Source of the DNA: Elusimicrobia bacterium RIFOXYA2_FULL_47_53
GTDB lineage: Bacteria; Elusimicrobiota; Endomicrobiia; Endomicrobiales; XYA2-FULL-47-53
DNA: 64,000 bases
Direction of reading: 5' to 3'
Assembly: GCA_001800315.1 (NCBI GenBank)
Contig: MGVE01000001.1
Coordinates: 124,001-188,000, forward strand
Shown here: positions 1 through 8,101 of the stretch, piece by piece
How positions within the stretch are numbered: position 1 is the first letter of the stretch
Layout: the number at the start of each line of letters is the position of its first letter
Made by a program: the position numbers and the translations under genes
Notes under the pieces: generated by a model
What the model saw: the letters and a program-made list of their open reading frames with translations, nothing else
Told to the model about the DNA's origin: nothing
Databases searched by the model: none

Positions 1-828
1 AATTTGATCAATGCCGGCGCGCTTAAGCCCGAAATCCTCAGGAGTAATCTTAAATGATATAACCTCACCGGCGTTAAGCTCCGCCACATGGGTTACTCCC
101 GATATGGATATCTCGTCCATGCCGTCCTCGCCGTGAACAACCCAGGCTCGCTTTGAGCCGAGGTTGCTGAGCACCTGCGCGAGCATCTCAACGAGATTCC
201 TGGAATATACTCCGAGAACCTGTGCCGTTGCTCCTGCGGGATTTGTCAAAGGGCCCAGCACGTTAAATATGGTCCTGATGCCAATTTGGCGCCTGGGGTT
301 AATCGCGTGTTTCATGGCTCCGTGCAGTGAAGTCGCGAAAAGAAACCCTATGCCTATTTTGCTGATGCATTCCTCTACTTTTTCCGGGGCTATGTTAATG
401 TTGACACCAAGAGCCTCAAGCACATCGGCGCTGCCGCAGGCGCTTGAAACGGAGCGGTTGCCGTGTTTGGCTACGGTCAGACCGCAGGAGGCGACCACAA
501 AAGCCGTGGCCGTGGAGATGTTGAATGTTGAGGTGCCGTCACCGCCTGTGCCGCAGGTGTCCAGTATGGTTTCAGCGTCAATGTTAATGTCGTCTCTGTC
601 AATGTCAAGCGCGGCTTTTACTCTTATTGGCGTCGCGAAACGGCGCATCACCCTGGCGCAGCCTGTAATCTCTGAAATTGTTTCGCCCTTCATTCTAAGC
701 GCCGTAATAAATGCCGCTATCTGAGCGTCGGTAGCTTCACCGCCCATAATCTCGGCCATTACATCGGAGGCTTCTTTTTCCGTAAGGTCCTGCCCGTTTA
801 CGGCCTTATTTATTGCCTCTTTTATCAT
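1..828 (-). CDS. trpD: Anthranilate phosphoribosyltransferase, 3' end outside window
   Basis: This enzyme transfers phosphoribose from PRPP to anthranilate, the second committed step of tryptophan synthesis. Translating the minus strand from the ATG at 826-828 gives an uninterrupted 276-codon frame to the window edge. It carries the family PRPP-binding loop (DTCGTGGDG, about residues 89-97), then [18 protein letters not shown] and NPRRQIG. The start overlaps the trpG stop as ATGA, which fixes the start and suggests translational coupling. The C-terminal ~60-70 residues lie beyond base 1. It is the last visible gene of the trpE-trpG-trpD run. Confidence 0.93.
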   Translation of the reverse strand, partial: MIKEAINKAVNGQDLTEKEASDVMAEIMGGEATDAQIAAFITALRMKGETISEITGCARVMRRFATPIRVKAALDIDRDDINIDAETILDTCGTGGDGTSTFNISTATAFVVASCGLTVAKHGNRSVSSACGSADVLEALGVNINIAPEKVEECISKIGIGFLFATSLHGAMKHAINPRRQIGIRTIFNVLGPLTNPAGATAQVLGVYSRNLVEMLAQVLSNLGSKRAWVVHGEDGMDEISISGVTHVAELNAGEVISFKITPEDFGLKRAGIDQI

Positions 829-1406
829 CTTTTCAGCCTTTTGCAGTTATTAAAGAAATTGCGCAGCAGCTTCTTGCCTTCATGGGTAAGAATAGATTCC
901 GGATGGAACTGAACGCCTTCAACCATGAGAGTTTTGTGCCTCAGGCCCATTATCTCGCCGTCTTTTGTCACGGCGCTGACCTTAAGGCAGTCCGGAAGCG
1001 TTTTTTTATCCACCAGCAGCGAATGGTAACGCGTAGCCTCAAAGGGGTTTGGCAGATTTTTGAATATTGTTTTGCCGTCATGTTTTATCATGGAGGTTTT
1101 GCCGTGCATAAGCGTTTTGGCGCGCACTATTCTGCCTCCGAAAGCCTCTCCTATGCACTGAAGGCCCAGGCAGACGCCGAAAATAGGAATTTTACCGGCG
1201 AAACGCTTTATGAGATCCAGAGATATGCCGGCCTGTTTCGGGTTGCCGGGGCCCGGAGAAATCAATATCCAGTCCGGGTTCATGCGCTCAATTTCTTCAA
1301 GGGAAATCTCGCTGTTTCTGAAAACTCTAATATTTTTTTCCCATTCTCCGAGGTACTGGACAATGTTGTAAACGAAAGAATCGTAGTTGTCAATAACGAG
1401 TATCAT
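825..1406 (-). CDS. trpG: Anthranilate synthase component II (glutamine amidotransferase)
   Basis: This subunit provides ammonia from glutamine to TrpE for anthranilate formation. The 193-residue protein is a lone class I amidotransferase domain with the family opening [13 protein letters not shown]. The nucleophile is Cys79 in GVCLGLQ, and the His168/Glu170 pair sits in FHPES. Its length is normal for an unfused TrpG. The start codon overlaps the trpE stop (TGATG), and its own stop overlaps the trpD start, so all three are probably coupled. In many bacteria this subunit also serves as PabA for folate; no pabB is visible here, so dual use is only a possibility. Confidence 0.96.
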   Translation of the reverse strand: MILVIDNYDSFVYNIVQYLGEWEKNIRVFRNSEISLEEIERMNPDWILISPGPGNPKQAGISLDLIKRFAGKIPIFGVCLGLQCIGEAFGGRIVRAKTLMHGKTSMIKHDGKTIFKNLPNPFEATRYHSLLVDKKTLPDCLKVSAVTKDGEIMGLRHKTLMVEGVQFHPESILTHEGKKLLRNFFNNCKRLKR

Positions 1407-2899
1407 CAGATCAAACCTTTTTCGGCTTTTTCTATCGCAGAGAAAAGAGCCGCCGCTTTGTTTTTTGATTCCTGAAGCTCTTTTGAAGGCACGGAATCTG
1501 CGACTATTCCGGCTCCGGCCTGGGCATAAGCCACGCCTTTCTTAAGGACTAAGGTCCTTATCGTTATCGCCATGTCCATATTGCCTGAATAGGAAAAGTA
1601 TCCCACCGCGCCGGCGTAGGGCCCGCGAGCCTCGGGTTCCAGTTCGTCAATTATTTCCATGGCGCGAACCTTGGGAGCGCCTGAAACCGTTCCGGCCGGA
1701 AAGCAGGCCCTGAAAAGGTCAAAGCTGTCCATGCCGGGTTTAAGCGTTCCGGTTACGGAAGAAACTATATGTATTACATGTGAGTATTTCTCTATGGTCA
1801 TAAGCTGTGGGACCCTGACACTCGCGCTTTTGCATACCCGGCCCAGGTCATTTCTTCCGAGGTCCACAAGCATAATATGTTCCGCGCGCTCCTTCGGATC
1901 CGCCAGAAGTTCACGGGAAAGGCGCGTTTCTTCAGCCTCATCTTTTCCCCTGGGCCTTGTGCCGGCTATAGGCCTGGTCTCGGCGAAATCGTCTTCTTTG
2001 CGCACAAGTATCTCAGGCGAAGAGCCGATAATCTCAAAATCGCCCATTTTAAGAAAGTACATGTAAGGCGACGGGTTTACAAGCCTTAGCGCCCTGTAAA
2101 TATCAAATGCGCCCGCGGCGGTTTTCTTTGAAAACCTTTGAGACAGAACTACCTGTATTATGTCGCCTTTTTTAATATATTCCTTTGCCCTGTCAACATT
2201 ATGCTTGAATGTTTTCTCGGAAAGATTAGATTCCACCAAAGAATGTTTTAGCGCGCGGCGCTTAGCGTCTCTGAGCGGTTTTCTTAAAAGAGAAATAATC
2301 TCGCTTATCTGCGCGGCTGCCCCGGCATACGCCGCCTTCAGGTTTGTTTTTTCCGAGGCTTCAACGCAGACAACTATTTTTACCGAGTGGCTCAGATGGT
2401 CAAAAATAACCAGCTTGTCATTGAGGGTGAACAGCGAATCCGGAAGGTTAAGGGCTTCTTTCGGTTTATTCGGCAGTTTCTCAATAAAGCGAATCATATC
2501 GTAGGAAGCAAACCCTACCGCGCCCCCCCAGAACCTCGGAAGGCCGCGTACCTCCACGGGATTATATTCGGACATAAGCCTTTTTATTTCATTTATCGGG
2601 TCAGGGGACGGTTTCCAGTCTGTTTTGCCCGGCTGGCGCGAAACCGAATACTGGCCTCCCTTTGACTGAAAGTAAAGTTTTGGATTCCAGGAAATAAAAG
2701 AATACCTGCCCCACCGTTCCCCGCCTTCAACGCTTTCAAGGAGGTAGGCGTAAGGGTGGGCGTCAGCCAGTTTCAGAAAAGTGGATACCGGGGTTTCCAG
2801 ATCGGCCAAAATTTCGCTGTAAACCGGTATTATGTTTCCTTTCTTTGATAGAAGGCGGAACTCGTTGAACTCCGGAATAATTTTAAAGTTAGCGTTCAT
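1406..2899 (-). CDS. trpE: Anthranilate synthase component I
   Basis: TrpE converts chorismate plus ammonia to anthranilate. The 497-residue protein has the N-terminal regulatory half and the C-terminal chorismate-binding half, with signatures such as IIGSSPEILVR, ETRPIAGTRPRG and AGAGIVADS. An LLES motif at residues 53-56 followed by Ser67 matches the tryptophan feedback site of TrpE, which argues for TrpE rather than PabB. It lies 8 nt after lepB and overlaps trpG by one base. I see no leader peptide or attenuator ahead of it; the preceding gene is lepB, so control probably comes from the larger operon or from enzyme feedback. Confidence 0.96.
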   Translation of the reverse strand: MNANFKIIPEFNEFRLLSKKGNIIPVYSEILADLETPVSTFLKLADAHPYAYLLESVEGGERWGRYSFISWNPKLYFQSKGGQYSVSRQPGKTDWKPSPDPINEIKRLMSEYNPVEVRGLPRFWGGAVGFASYDMIRFIEKLPNKPKEALNLPDSLFTLNDKLVIFDHLSHSVKIVVCVEASEKTNLKAAYAGAAAQISEIISLLRKPLRDAKRRALKHSLVESNLSEKTFKHNVDRAKEYIKKGDIIQVVLSQRFSKKTAAGAFDIYRALRLVNPSPYMYFLKMGDFEIIGSSPEILVRKEDDFAETRPIAGTRPRGKDEAEETRLSRELLADPKERAEHIMLVDLGRNDLGRVCKSASVRVPQLMTIEKYSHVIHIVSSVTGTLKPGMDSFDLFRACFPAGTVSGAPKVRAMEIIDELEPEARGPYAGAVGYFSYSGNMDMAITIRTLVLKKGVAYAQAGAGIVADSVPSKELQESKNKAAALFSAIEKAEKGLI

Positions 2900-2907
2900 A
2901 TAGCGTC

Positions 2908-3417
2908 TTAATTTATCCTTATAACTCTGCCTTTAATATTTGACAAGGGAAGAAAATAAATGTGTTCTCCGGTCGCGCTGTTTATCCAGTCGCGGCTGTC
3001 GTTTGACTCATCCCTGTTGTCGCCCATTACAAAAACTGTTGAGGCCGGAACCGTAAGCCTGTTTATATTGTCTCCGCTCAAAAGCTCCGAAGCCCTTGTG
3101 TGTTTTACATAGTCTTCTTTTGCCGGAGCGCCGTTAATAAATACTTCTTTTTCTTTTATTTCCACGGTGTCGCCAGCGACGGCGATAACTCTTTTGATAA
3201 GTTCTTTTTCGTCAACCGGAGATTTGAAGACTATGATCTCTCCGCGCTTCGGTTTTACCAGCCAGCGGCTAATCTTTTCTTCAAGCATCAACTCGCCGAC
3301 TTTCAGCGTTGGCTCCATGGATGCCGAAGCGACATAAACAGTTTCTATGACAAAGGTTCTAATAAACATCGCCGCAAGAACCGCGGCGGAAACTATAAAG
3401 GCCAGTCTTTTTATCAT
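2908..3417 (-). CDS. lepB: Signal peptidase I
   Basis: This inner-membrane serine protease removes signal peptides from exported proteins. The 169-residue sequence has one N-terminal membrane anchor (about residues 5-24), the catalytic Ser33 in SASMEPT, the general base Lys75 in ELIKRV, and the GDNRDES box from 132. It is a compact version of the family. The gene sits between hisI, whose last 4 nt it overlaps, and trpE, 8 nt downstream. This is an unusual place for a secretion gene and implies co-transcription with amino-acid biosynthesis. Identity is secure; the physiological meaning of the location is unknown. Confidence 0.95.
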   Translation of the reverse strand: MIKRLAFIVSAAVLAAMFIRTFVIETVYVASASMEPTLKVGELMLEEKISRWLVKPKRGEIIVFKSPVDEKELIKRVIAVAGDTVEIKEKEVFINGAPAKEDYVKHTRASELLSGDNINRLTVPASTVFVMGDNRDESNDSRDWINSATGEHIYFLPLSNIKGRVIRIN

Positions 3418-3809
3418 TTATATATGTCTTTGGGATTAAAAACTCTTTTTCCGCAAACCGTGTGCTTGCCGGCGGAAGAAATCTTTGTAAAAAAACAGCT
3501 CCTGTATCCCGTGTGGCAGGCCGCACCGCCAACCTGAACAGCTTTAACCAGCAGGGCGTCTTTATCGCAATCGTAAGAGACTTCTTTGACTTTCTGAATA
3601 TTGCCGGAGGTCTCACCCTTTACCCAGAATTTTTTGCGTGAACGGCTCCAGAAAGTCGCTTTCCTGGTTTTCAAGGTCAGTTCAACCGCTTTGGAGTTCA
3701 TGTAGGCGAGCATAAGAACCTGGTTGTCTTTATAGTCCTGCACAATGACAGGGATAAGGCCGTTAGCGTCGTATTTCAGGCTTTTCGCGAATTTGGTTAT
3801 CTCAGACAT
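3414..3809 (-). CDS. hisI: Phosphoribosyl-AMP cyclohydrolase
   Basis: HisI opens the adenine ring of phosphoribosyl-AMP in the third step of histidine synthesis. The 131-residue protein has only the cyclohydrolase domain, with no fused HisE pyrophosphohydrolase. Visible family motifs are VLMLAYMN (31-38), WSRSRKKFW, the Mg-binding DCDKD (80-84) and the zinc cysteines Cys81, Cys98 (ACHTG) and Cys105. It follows hisF by 8 nt and overlaps lepB by 4 nt. Because hisE is not in the window, the preceding pyrophosphohydrolase step must be encoded elsewhere. Confidence 0.96.
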   Translation of the reverse strand: MSEITKFAKSLKYDANGLIPVIVQDYKDNQVLMLAYMNSKAVELTLKTRKATFWSRSRKKFWVKGETSGNIQKVKEVSYDCDKDALLVKAVQVGGAACHTGYRSCFFTKISSAGKHTVCGKRVFNPKDIYK

Positions 3810-3817
3810 TTTATCTC

Positions 3818-4573
3818 CTATATTCTTACGGGAACTTTTTTTGATTTAAGGTATTTTTTAAGTCCGTTTATTGGCAATTCCCTGAAGTGGAAAAGGGACG
3901 CGGCAAGAACGGCCGAGGCTCCGCAGCGGTAGGCGTCAAAAAAATGCTGTTTTTTTCCGGCTCCGCCGGAAGCTATTACGGGAATGCTTACCGCACTGCT
4001 TACGGCTTTCAGTAATGCGTTGTCGTAGCCGTTTTTTGTGCCGTCGGCATCCATGCTGGTGAGCAGTATTTCACCGGCGCCGAGCTTCTCGGCTTTCCTG
4101 GCCCAGGCCACGGCATCCAGGCCGGTTGCCTTTCTGCCTCCGTGGGTATAAACTTCCCAACTGTTTTTTGCGGTTCTTTTCGCGTCAATCGCGACAACTA
4201 TGCACTGGTTGCCGAACTTCCTGCTGGATTCTCTGATAAGGGGTGGGTTTTGCACCGCCGATGTGTTTAAAGATACTTTATCCGCGCCCGCTTTGAGAAG
4301 TTTTCTGATATCTTCAATTGTTTTAAGCCCGCCTCCGACAGTCAGCGGAATAAAAACCTGCTCGGCGGTTTTTTTTACCACATCAAGCATTATGGGCCTG
4401 CCGTGGGCCGACGCGGTGATGTCTAAGAAAACCAGCTCGTCGGCGCCTTCCACATTGTATCTTTTCGCGACTTCAACGGGGTCTCCCGCGTCGCGCAGAT
4501 TTAAAAACTTTGTGCCTTTTACGACGCGCCCGGCGTCCACATCAAGGCACGGTATGACTCTTAAGGAAAGCAT
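3818..4573 (-). CDS. hisF: Imidazole glycerol phosphate synthase, cyclase subunit
   Basis: HisF is the (beta/alpha)8 subunit that combines PRFAR with ammonia from HisH to form imidazole glycerol phosphate and AICAR. The 251-residue sequence shows both catalytic aspartates, Asp11 in CLDVD and Asp130 in VVAIDAKR, as well as the phosphate-binding VGGGLKT and ASGGAG loops. It lies 1 nt after hisA and 8 nt before hisI. Full length and intact. Confidence 0.97.
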   Translation of the reverse strand: MLSLRVIPCLDVDAGRVVKGTKFLNLRDAGDPVEVAKRYNVEGADELVFLDITASAHGRPIMLDVVKKTAEQVFIPLTVGGGLKTIEDIRKLLKAGADKVSLNTSAVQNPPLIRESSRKFGNQCIVVAIDAKRTAKNSWEVYTHGGRKATGLDAVAWARKAEKLGAGEILLTSMDADGTKNGYDNALLKAVSSAVSIPVIASGGAGKKQHFFDAYRCGASAVLAASLFHFRELPINGLKKYLKSKKVPVRI

Positions 4574-4574
4574 T

Positions 4575-5300
4575 TTATTTTCCGCCGATCTTTATGGCTT
4601 CTTCAAGCTTGATGGCGTCGGTATAGAGTGCCTTGCCAATTACCGCTCCCATAATCCCCTCTTTTTCGTACTCTTTGAGCTTCCTGATATCGTCAAGGCT
4701 GGATATGCCGCCGGAGGCTATAACGCCGATGCGCGCGGCCTTAGCTATCAATCTTAATCCTTCAATGTTGGGGCCTTCCATCATGCCGTCTTTTTTTACA
4801 TCGGTAGAGAGTATCTCTTCAATGCCCATGTCTTTTAACTTTACGGCCAGGTCGGTGGCTTCAACGGAGGTAGTTTCTTTCCAGCCGCCGATAGCGACCT
4901 TGTTGTCAACGACATCAACGGCAACTATCAGTTTCCTGCCGTGCTTTTCAATTGCCTGCCTGATAATATCGGGATTATAAATAGCGAGAGTGCCGACAAT
5001 AATCCTGTCAATGCCGATATCAAAAAGCGTATCTATGGTATTTAGGCTTCTCACTCCGCCGCCAAGCTGAATAGGAATTGATATCCCGGCCCTGATCCTT
5101 TTAATTATCTCAAGGTTTTGCGGCGATCCTCCGAAGGCGCCGTCTAAATCCACGACATGCAGGCGCGAAGCTCCTTTGGCCTGCCACAGCTTGGCCATGA
5201 AGACAGGGTCCTTGGAATAGACAGTCTCGGCGTCAATCTTGCCCTGTTTAAGCATTACGCAGTTTCCCGCCCTTATGTCAATAGCCGGTATTATAAGCAT
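4575..5300 (-). CDS. hisA: Phosphoribosyl-ProFAR isomerase
   Basis: HisA performs the Amadori rearrangement of ProFAR to PRFAR. The 241-residue TIM barrel has the catalytic Asp8 (PAIDIR) and Asp129 (VAVDV), and phosphate loops at LGGGVRS and ASGGISS. In organisms lacking trpF this enzyme can be bifunctional (PriA); trpF is not in the window, so this cannot be excluded, but no PriA-specific residue is claimed here. It overlaps hisH by 10 nt and abuts hisF. Confidence 0.96.
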   Translation of the reverse strand: MLIIPAIDIRAGNCVMLKQGKIDAETVYSKDPVFMAKLWQAKGASRLHVVDLDGAFGGSPQNLEIIKRIRAGISIPIQLGGGVRSLNTIDTLFDIGIDRIIVGTLAIYNPDIIRQAIEKHGRKLIVAVDVVDNKVAIGGWKETTSVEATDLAVKLKDMGIEEILSTDVKKDGMMEGPNIEGLRLIAKAARIGVIASGGISSLDDIRKLKEYEKEGIMGAVIGKALYTDAIKLEEAIKIGGK

Positions 5301-5926
5301 TTTTTAACCTCTCTTGTGAAATTGCCAAGGAGTTTAAGCCCGTATTTAGAGCTTTTCTCCGGATGGAACTGGCAGGCCCAGACATTGTCTTTGCAGATGC
5401 TTGAGCAGAACTTTATTCCGTAGGCGGTCGTGGAACCGGAAAAACTTTTATCCTTCGGTATCCCGTAATAGGAATGAACAAAATAAAAATAACTTGAGGC
5501 CGGTATCCCGGAAAACATGGTTTCAGCCGCGTTCTTTGAAACGCTCAGCGTGTTCCAGCCCATATGAGGGATCTTGAAAGGAGGTTTCAAGTTAAACCTC
5601 AAGACCTCTCCGGGCACCACTTCAAGGCCGGCATGGGACCCTTCCTCCGAGCTTTTATCAAAAAGAAGCTGGAACCCGAGACAGAGCCCGAGAAAGTGTT
5701 TGCCGCCGGCGATTTGTTTTTTTAGGAAATTAAAAAGCCCCTTCTTCTTAAGATAGTCTGCGGCGGGCTTAAACGAACCCACTCCCGGCAGAACTATGGC
5801 GTCGCAATCAGCTATGCGCTGTTTGCTGTCGGAAACCAGCACATCCGCGCCGACAGCCTCAAGCGCTTTGGAAACGCTTCTTAAATTCCCCATTCCATAA
5901 TCAACGACTGCTATTTTTGGCTGCAT
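5291..5926 (-). CDS. hisH: Imidazole glycerol phosphate synthase, glutamine amidotransferase subunit
   Basis: HisH hydrolyses glutamine and channels ammonia to HisF. I choose the ATG at 5924-5926, which gives 211 residues and the family opening MQPKIAVVDYGMGN. An in-frame TTG at 5941 would add five residues, but it lies inside the terminal inverted repeat of a mobile repeat and has no ribosome site. The nucleophilic cysteine is in GLCLGFQ (Cys82 from this start) and the His/Glu pair in CQFHPE. The gene overlaps hisA by 10 nt. It is separated from hisB by the only sizeable gap in this operon, filled by the repeat at 5936-6076. Confidence 0.93.
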   Translation of the reverse strand: MQPKIAVVDYGMGNLRSVSKALEAVGADVLVSDSKQRIADCDAIVLPGVGSFKPAADYLKKKGLFNFLKKQIAGGKHFLGLCLGFQLLFDKSSEEGSHAGLEVVPGEVLRFNLKPPFKIPHMGWNTLSVSKNAAETMFSGIPASSYFYFVHSYYGIPKDKSFSGSTTAYGIKFCSSICKDNVWACQFHPEKSSKYGLKLLGNFTREVKKCL

Positions 5927-5935
5927 AATAATTTG

Positions 5936-6076
5936 AGTCAATTGAAAAACCTTATTAATGCCCTGTCATTGCGAACCCGCAGGGTGAAGCAATCTCGCTT
6001 TTTAGTCGGCAACTACGGGATTGCTTCGTCGTTGCACTCCTCGCAAAGACTGCCTGAAACACTTTTTCAACTGACT
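5936..6076. repeat. MITE-like palindromic element with terminal inverted repeats
   Basis: A ~141 bp element fills the hisB-hisH gap. Its ends are a 14-bp inverted pair with one mismatch: agtcaattgaaaaa at 5936-5949 and tttttcaactgact at 6063-6076. Inside is a hairpin in which attgc (5968-5972) pairs with gcaat (5989-5993), enclosing an accc-gca-gggt stem. A second, more decayed copy lies at 32288-32407. It has no coding capacity. It resembles the GTCATTGCGA-type intergenic palindromes common in many bacterial genomes. Confidence 0.75.
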
Positions 6077-6086
6077 TAATATAGGT

Positions 6087-6674
6087 TTACAGGCTGCCTT
6101 TCGTTGAAGGAATACCCTTTGTTGACCTGCTTTTAGAGACCGCCTGAGAAAGCGCCCTGCCGAAGCCCTTGAAAATAGATTCGGCGATATGATGATTATT
6201 GCGCCCCTTTTTCAGCGCGATATGAAGCGTTATCCCGGCATTTACGGCCAGCGCGTAGAAAAATTCATTTAATAGGCCGAAATCAAAATTTTCTCTGCCG
6301 GCGGCCGCTTTGAATTTTACATCATACTCAAGGTAGGGCCGGCCCGATATATCCATGGCGACATAAGAGAGCGCTTCGTCCATTGGCAGAAGAAAGTTGC
6401 CGTAGCGGTTTATCCCCTTCTTGTCGCCTAAAGCTATTTTTAGAGCTTTTCCTACGGTTATGCCCAGGTCTTCCACCAGGTGGTGGTCGTCAATGTGCGT
6501 GTCTCCCGCGGCAGATACCACAAGGCTTATTCCGGCATGGTGAGCGAAAAGCTCAAGCATGTGGTCTATAAAAGGGATGGTCGTTGCTATCTTAACCGGT
6601 TTATTCTTTTTAAGGTTAAGCGCAACCTTTATGGAAGTTTCCTTTGTTATTCTTGAGACAGTTCCGGATTTCAT
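6087..6674 (-). CDS. hisB: Imidazoleglycerol-phosphate dehydratase
   Basis: HisB removes water from imidazole glycerol phosphate using a dinuclear Mn centre. The 195-residue protein is the monofunctional form without a histidinol-phosphatase domain. Metal-ligand motifs are DHML (37-40), FAHHAG (44-49), DDHHLVED (62-69) and NNHHIAES near residue 160. It begins 2 nt after a small unknown ORF. A MITE-like repeat follows its stop. Histidinol phosphatase must come from another gene, not seen here. Confidence 0.97.
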   Translation of the reverse strand: MKSGTVSRITKETSIKVALNLKKNKPVKIATTIPFIDHMLELFAHHAGISLVVSAAGDTHIDDHHLVEDLGITVGKALKIALGDKKGINRYGNFLLPMDEALSYVAMDISGRPYLEYDVKFKAAAGRENFDFGLLNEFFYALAVNAGITLHIALKKGRNNHHIAESIFKGFGRALSQAVSKSRSTKGIPSTKGSL

Positions 6675-6676
6675 TA

Positions 6677-6880
6677 TTAATGCCTCAGCCCGTTTAATCC
6701 GAGTTCAGATAGGTCTATAGTCAGCTTATTCTGTTTTAAGGCCATTTCAAGTTTTGAAATAATAGAAAGCTCTTCCGAAGAAAATACGGCCGAACCTTCA
6801 AATTCAAAATCGGAAGCGGCTACATCGTTTAGTATGAGCAGTATAAGCTCAATTTCTCTGGGCGTCAAGTCAACTTTCAT
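6677..6880 (-). CDS. Small uncharacterised protein between hisD and hisB
   Basis: This 67-residue, acidic, probably soluble protein has no family that I recognise. It opens with a predicted helix containing LTPREIELILLILND, followed by a Ser/Glu-rich linker and a second helix (EELSIISKLEMALKQNK). There is no signal peptide, cysteine pair or obvious metal site. It is tightly embedded: 21 nt after hisD and 2 nt before hisB, in the same orientation, which supports it being a real translated gene. The upstream tgattgttttcctttcttg on the plus strand gives an AAGGAAA ribosome site in the transcript. A role in histidine synthesis is only guilt by association. Confidence 0.75.
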   Translation of the reverse strand: MKVDLTPREIELILLILNDVAASDFEFEGSAVFSSEELSIISKLEMALKQNKLTIDLSELGLNGLRH

Positions 6881-6901
6881 GATTGTTTTCCTTTCTTGTA
6901 A

Positions 6902-8068
6902 TCACTGCCTTATTTTTGCCGACAGGGCGTGAAAGCTAAGCCCCTCGGCGGCGGCTATAGCCACAATATCTTTCCTTCCGGAAAGCCTTCTTTTTCCGGC
7001 GCTGATGTAGCTGATTTTTTTTATGAATGTCGCGCAGGATAACCCGCCCGAAAAACGCGCTGTGCCGTTTGTGGGCAGAACATGCGAGGGGCCGGCTATA
7101 TAATCTCCCGCGGCGGTCGGGGTGTTGCCTCCGACAAAAACCGCGCCGGCATTCTGAATCTTTTTAACTATTGTTTCCGGGTTTGCTGTCATGATTTCAA
7201 GGTGTTCGGGGGCAATTTCATTTACTCGCTTAACCGCTTCGGGAACGGAGGATTTAAAGATAGTTATCTGTTTTGTATTCTCTCCCGACAGAAGCACCCT
7301 GACCGTGGCGATAATTTCATCCGATTCGCAGAAAAGGTAGGCCTTTGCCATGCTGTCATGTTCGGCCTGGGCCAGCAGGTCAGCGGCTATGTGCTCGGGA
7401 TTGGCGTATCTGTCCGCTATGATAGCTACTTCGCTTGGGCCCGCAAGAGAGTCAATACCGCAGACATCAAGGATCTGGCGTTTGGCTTCGTTAATATAGG
7501 CGTTTCCGGGGCCGACAATTATGTCAACTTTGGGTATAGTTTTAGTGCCGTATGCCATGGCGGCTATGGAAGCCGGGCCGTTAACCGCGTAAATCTCGTC
7601 AACCCCGCAGATTTTTGCCGCGAAAAGAACCGCAGGGGTCAGATTCTTCGGAGGCGTGGCCATGATTATTCTTTTTACTCCAGCTATTCTCGCGGGTATA
7701 GCCGTCATAAGCACCGTTGAAGGGTAAGAATAGTACTTCCCGCCGGGAACATAGAGGCCGGCGGTTTCAACCGGTTTGTAAATAAAACCGGTGGCTGTTC
7801 CTGCTATGTTTATCCTCCAGCTTTTCGGAAGCCTGGAGAACTCTTCCTTGTGAAAGCGGGTTATATTCTGAGCGGCCTTTTTGAGCGCTTTCGCCAAATC
7901 CGGACTTATTCTGGATGCCATGGCGTCAACAAGGGTTTTGGAAACTCTGAAGGATGAGGGTTTGATGTTTTTTCCGTCAAATTTGGCCGTAAAATATGAG
8001 ACAGCGCTATCGCCGTCTTTAAGGACGCGCTTTATAATTGATGAGACCTGAGCAGCGGTATTTTTCAT
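6902..8068 (-). CDS. hisD: Histidinol dehydrogenase
   Basis: HisD oxidises L-histidinol to histidine in two NAD-dependent steps with a catalytic zinc. I start at the ATG at 8066-8068 (388 residues); the TTG two codons earlier is a weaker choice. Visible motifs include VPGGKYYSYPST, GPGNAYI, the zinc ligands in LLAQAEHDS and the AGPSHVLPT segment. Typical family members are ~430 residues. Here the N-terminus is ~25-30 residues shorter, although the core is complete, so activity is expected. The gene follows murA by 33 nt. Confidence 0.95.
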   Translation of the reverse strand: MKNTAAQVSSIIKRVLKDGDSAVSYFTAKFDGKNIKPSSFRVSKTLVDAMASRISPDLAKALKKAAQNITRFHKEEFSRLPKSWRINIAGTATGFIYKPVETAGLYVPGGKYYSYPSTVLMTAIPARIAGVKRIIMATPPKNLTPAVLFAAKICGVDEIYAVNGPASIAAMAYGTKTIPKVDIIVGPGNAYINEAKRQILDVCGIDSLAGPSEVAIIADRYANPEHIAADLLAQAEHDSMAKAYLFCESDEIIATVRVLLSGENTKQITIFKSSVPEAVKRVNEIAPEHLEIMTANPETIVKKIQNAGAVFVGGNTPTAAGDYIAGPSHVLPTNGTARFSGGLSCATFIKKISYISAGKRRLSGRKDIVAIAAAEGLSFHALSAKIRQ

Positions 8069-8101
8069 ATTCAAGTATTCTATAAAAAAACGAATATAAA
8101 A

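Noticed and set aside
813-1475. Plus-strand open frame of 220 codons opposite trpG
   Set aside because: It lies entirely over trpG and the end of trpE, whose motifs and overlaps are certain. It has no recognisable domain and is a codon-bias shadow.
5927-5941. TTG start of hisH at 5941
   Set aside because: It falls in the terminal repeat of the MITE-like element. The ATG at 5926 gives the normal family N-terminus.
7082-7720. Plus-strand open frame of 212 codons opposite hisD
   Set aside because: It is antisense to a well-conserved HisD region and shows no family motif or ribosome site.
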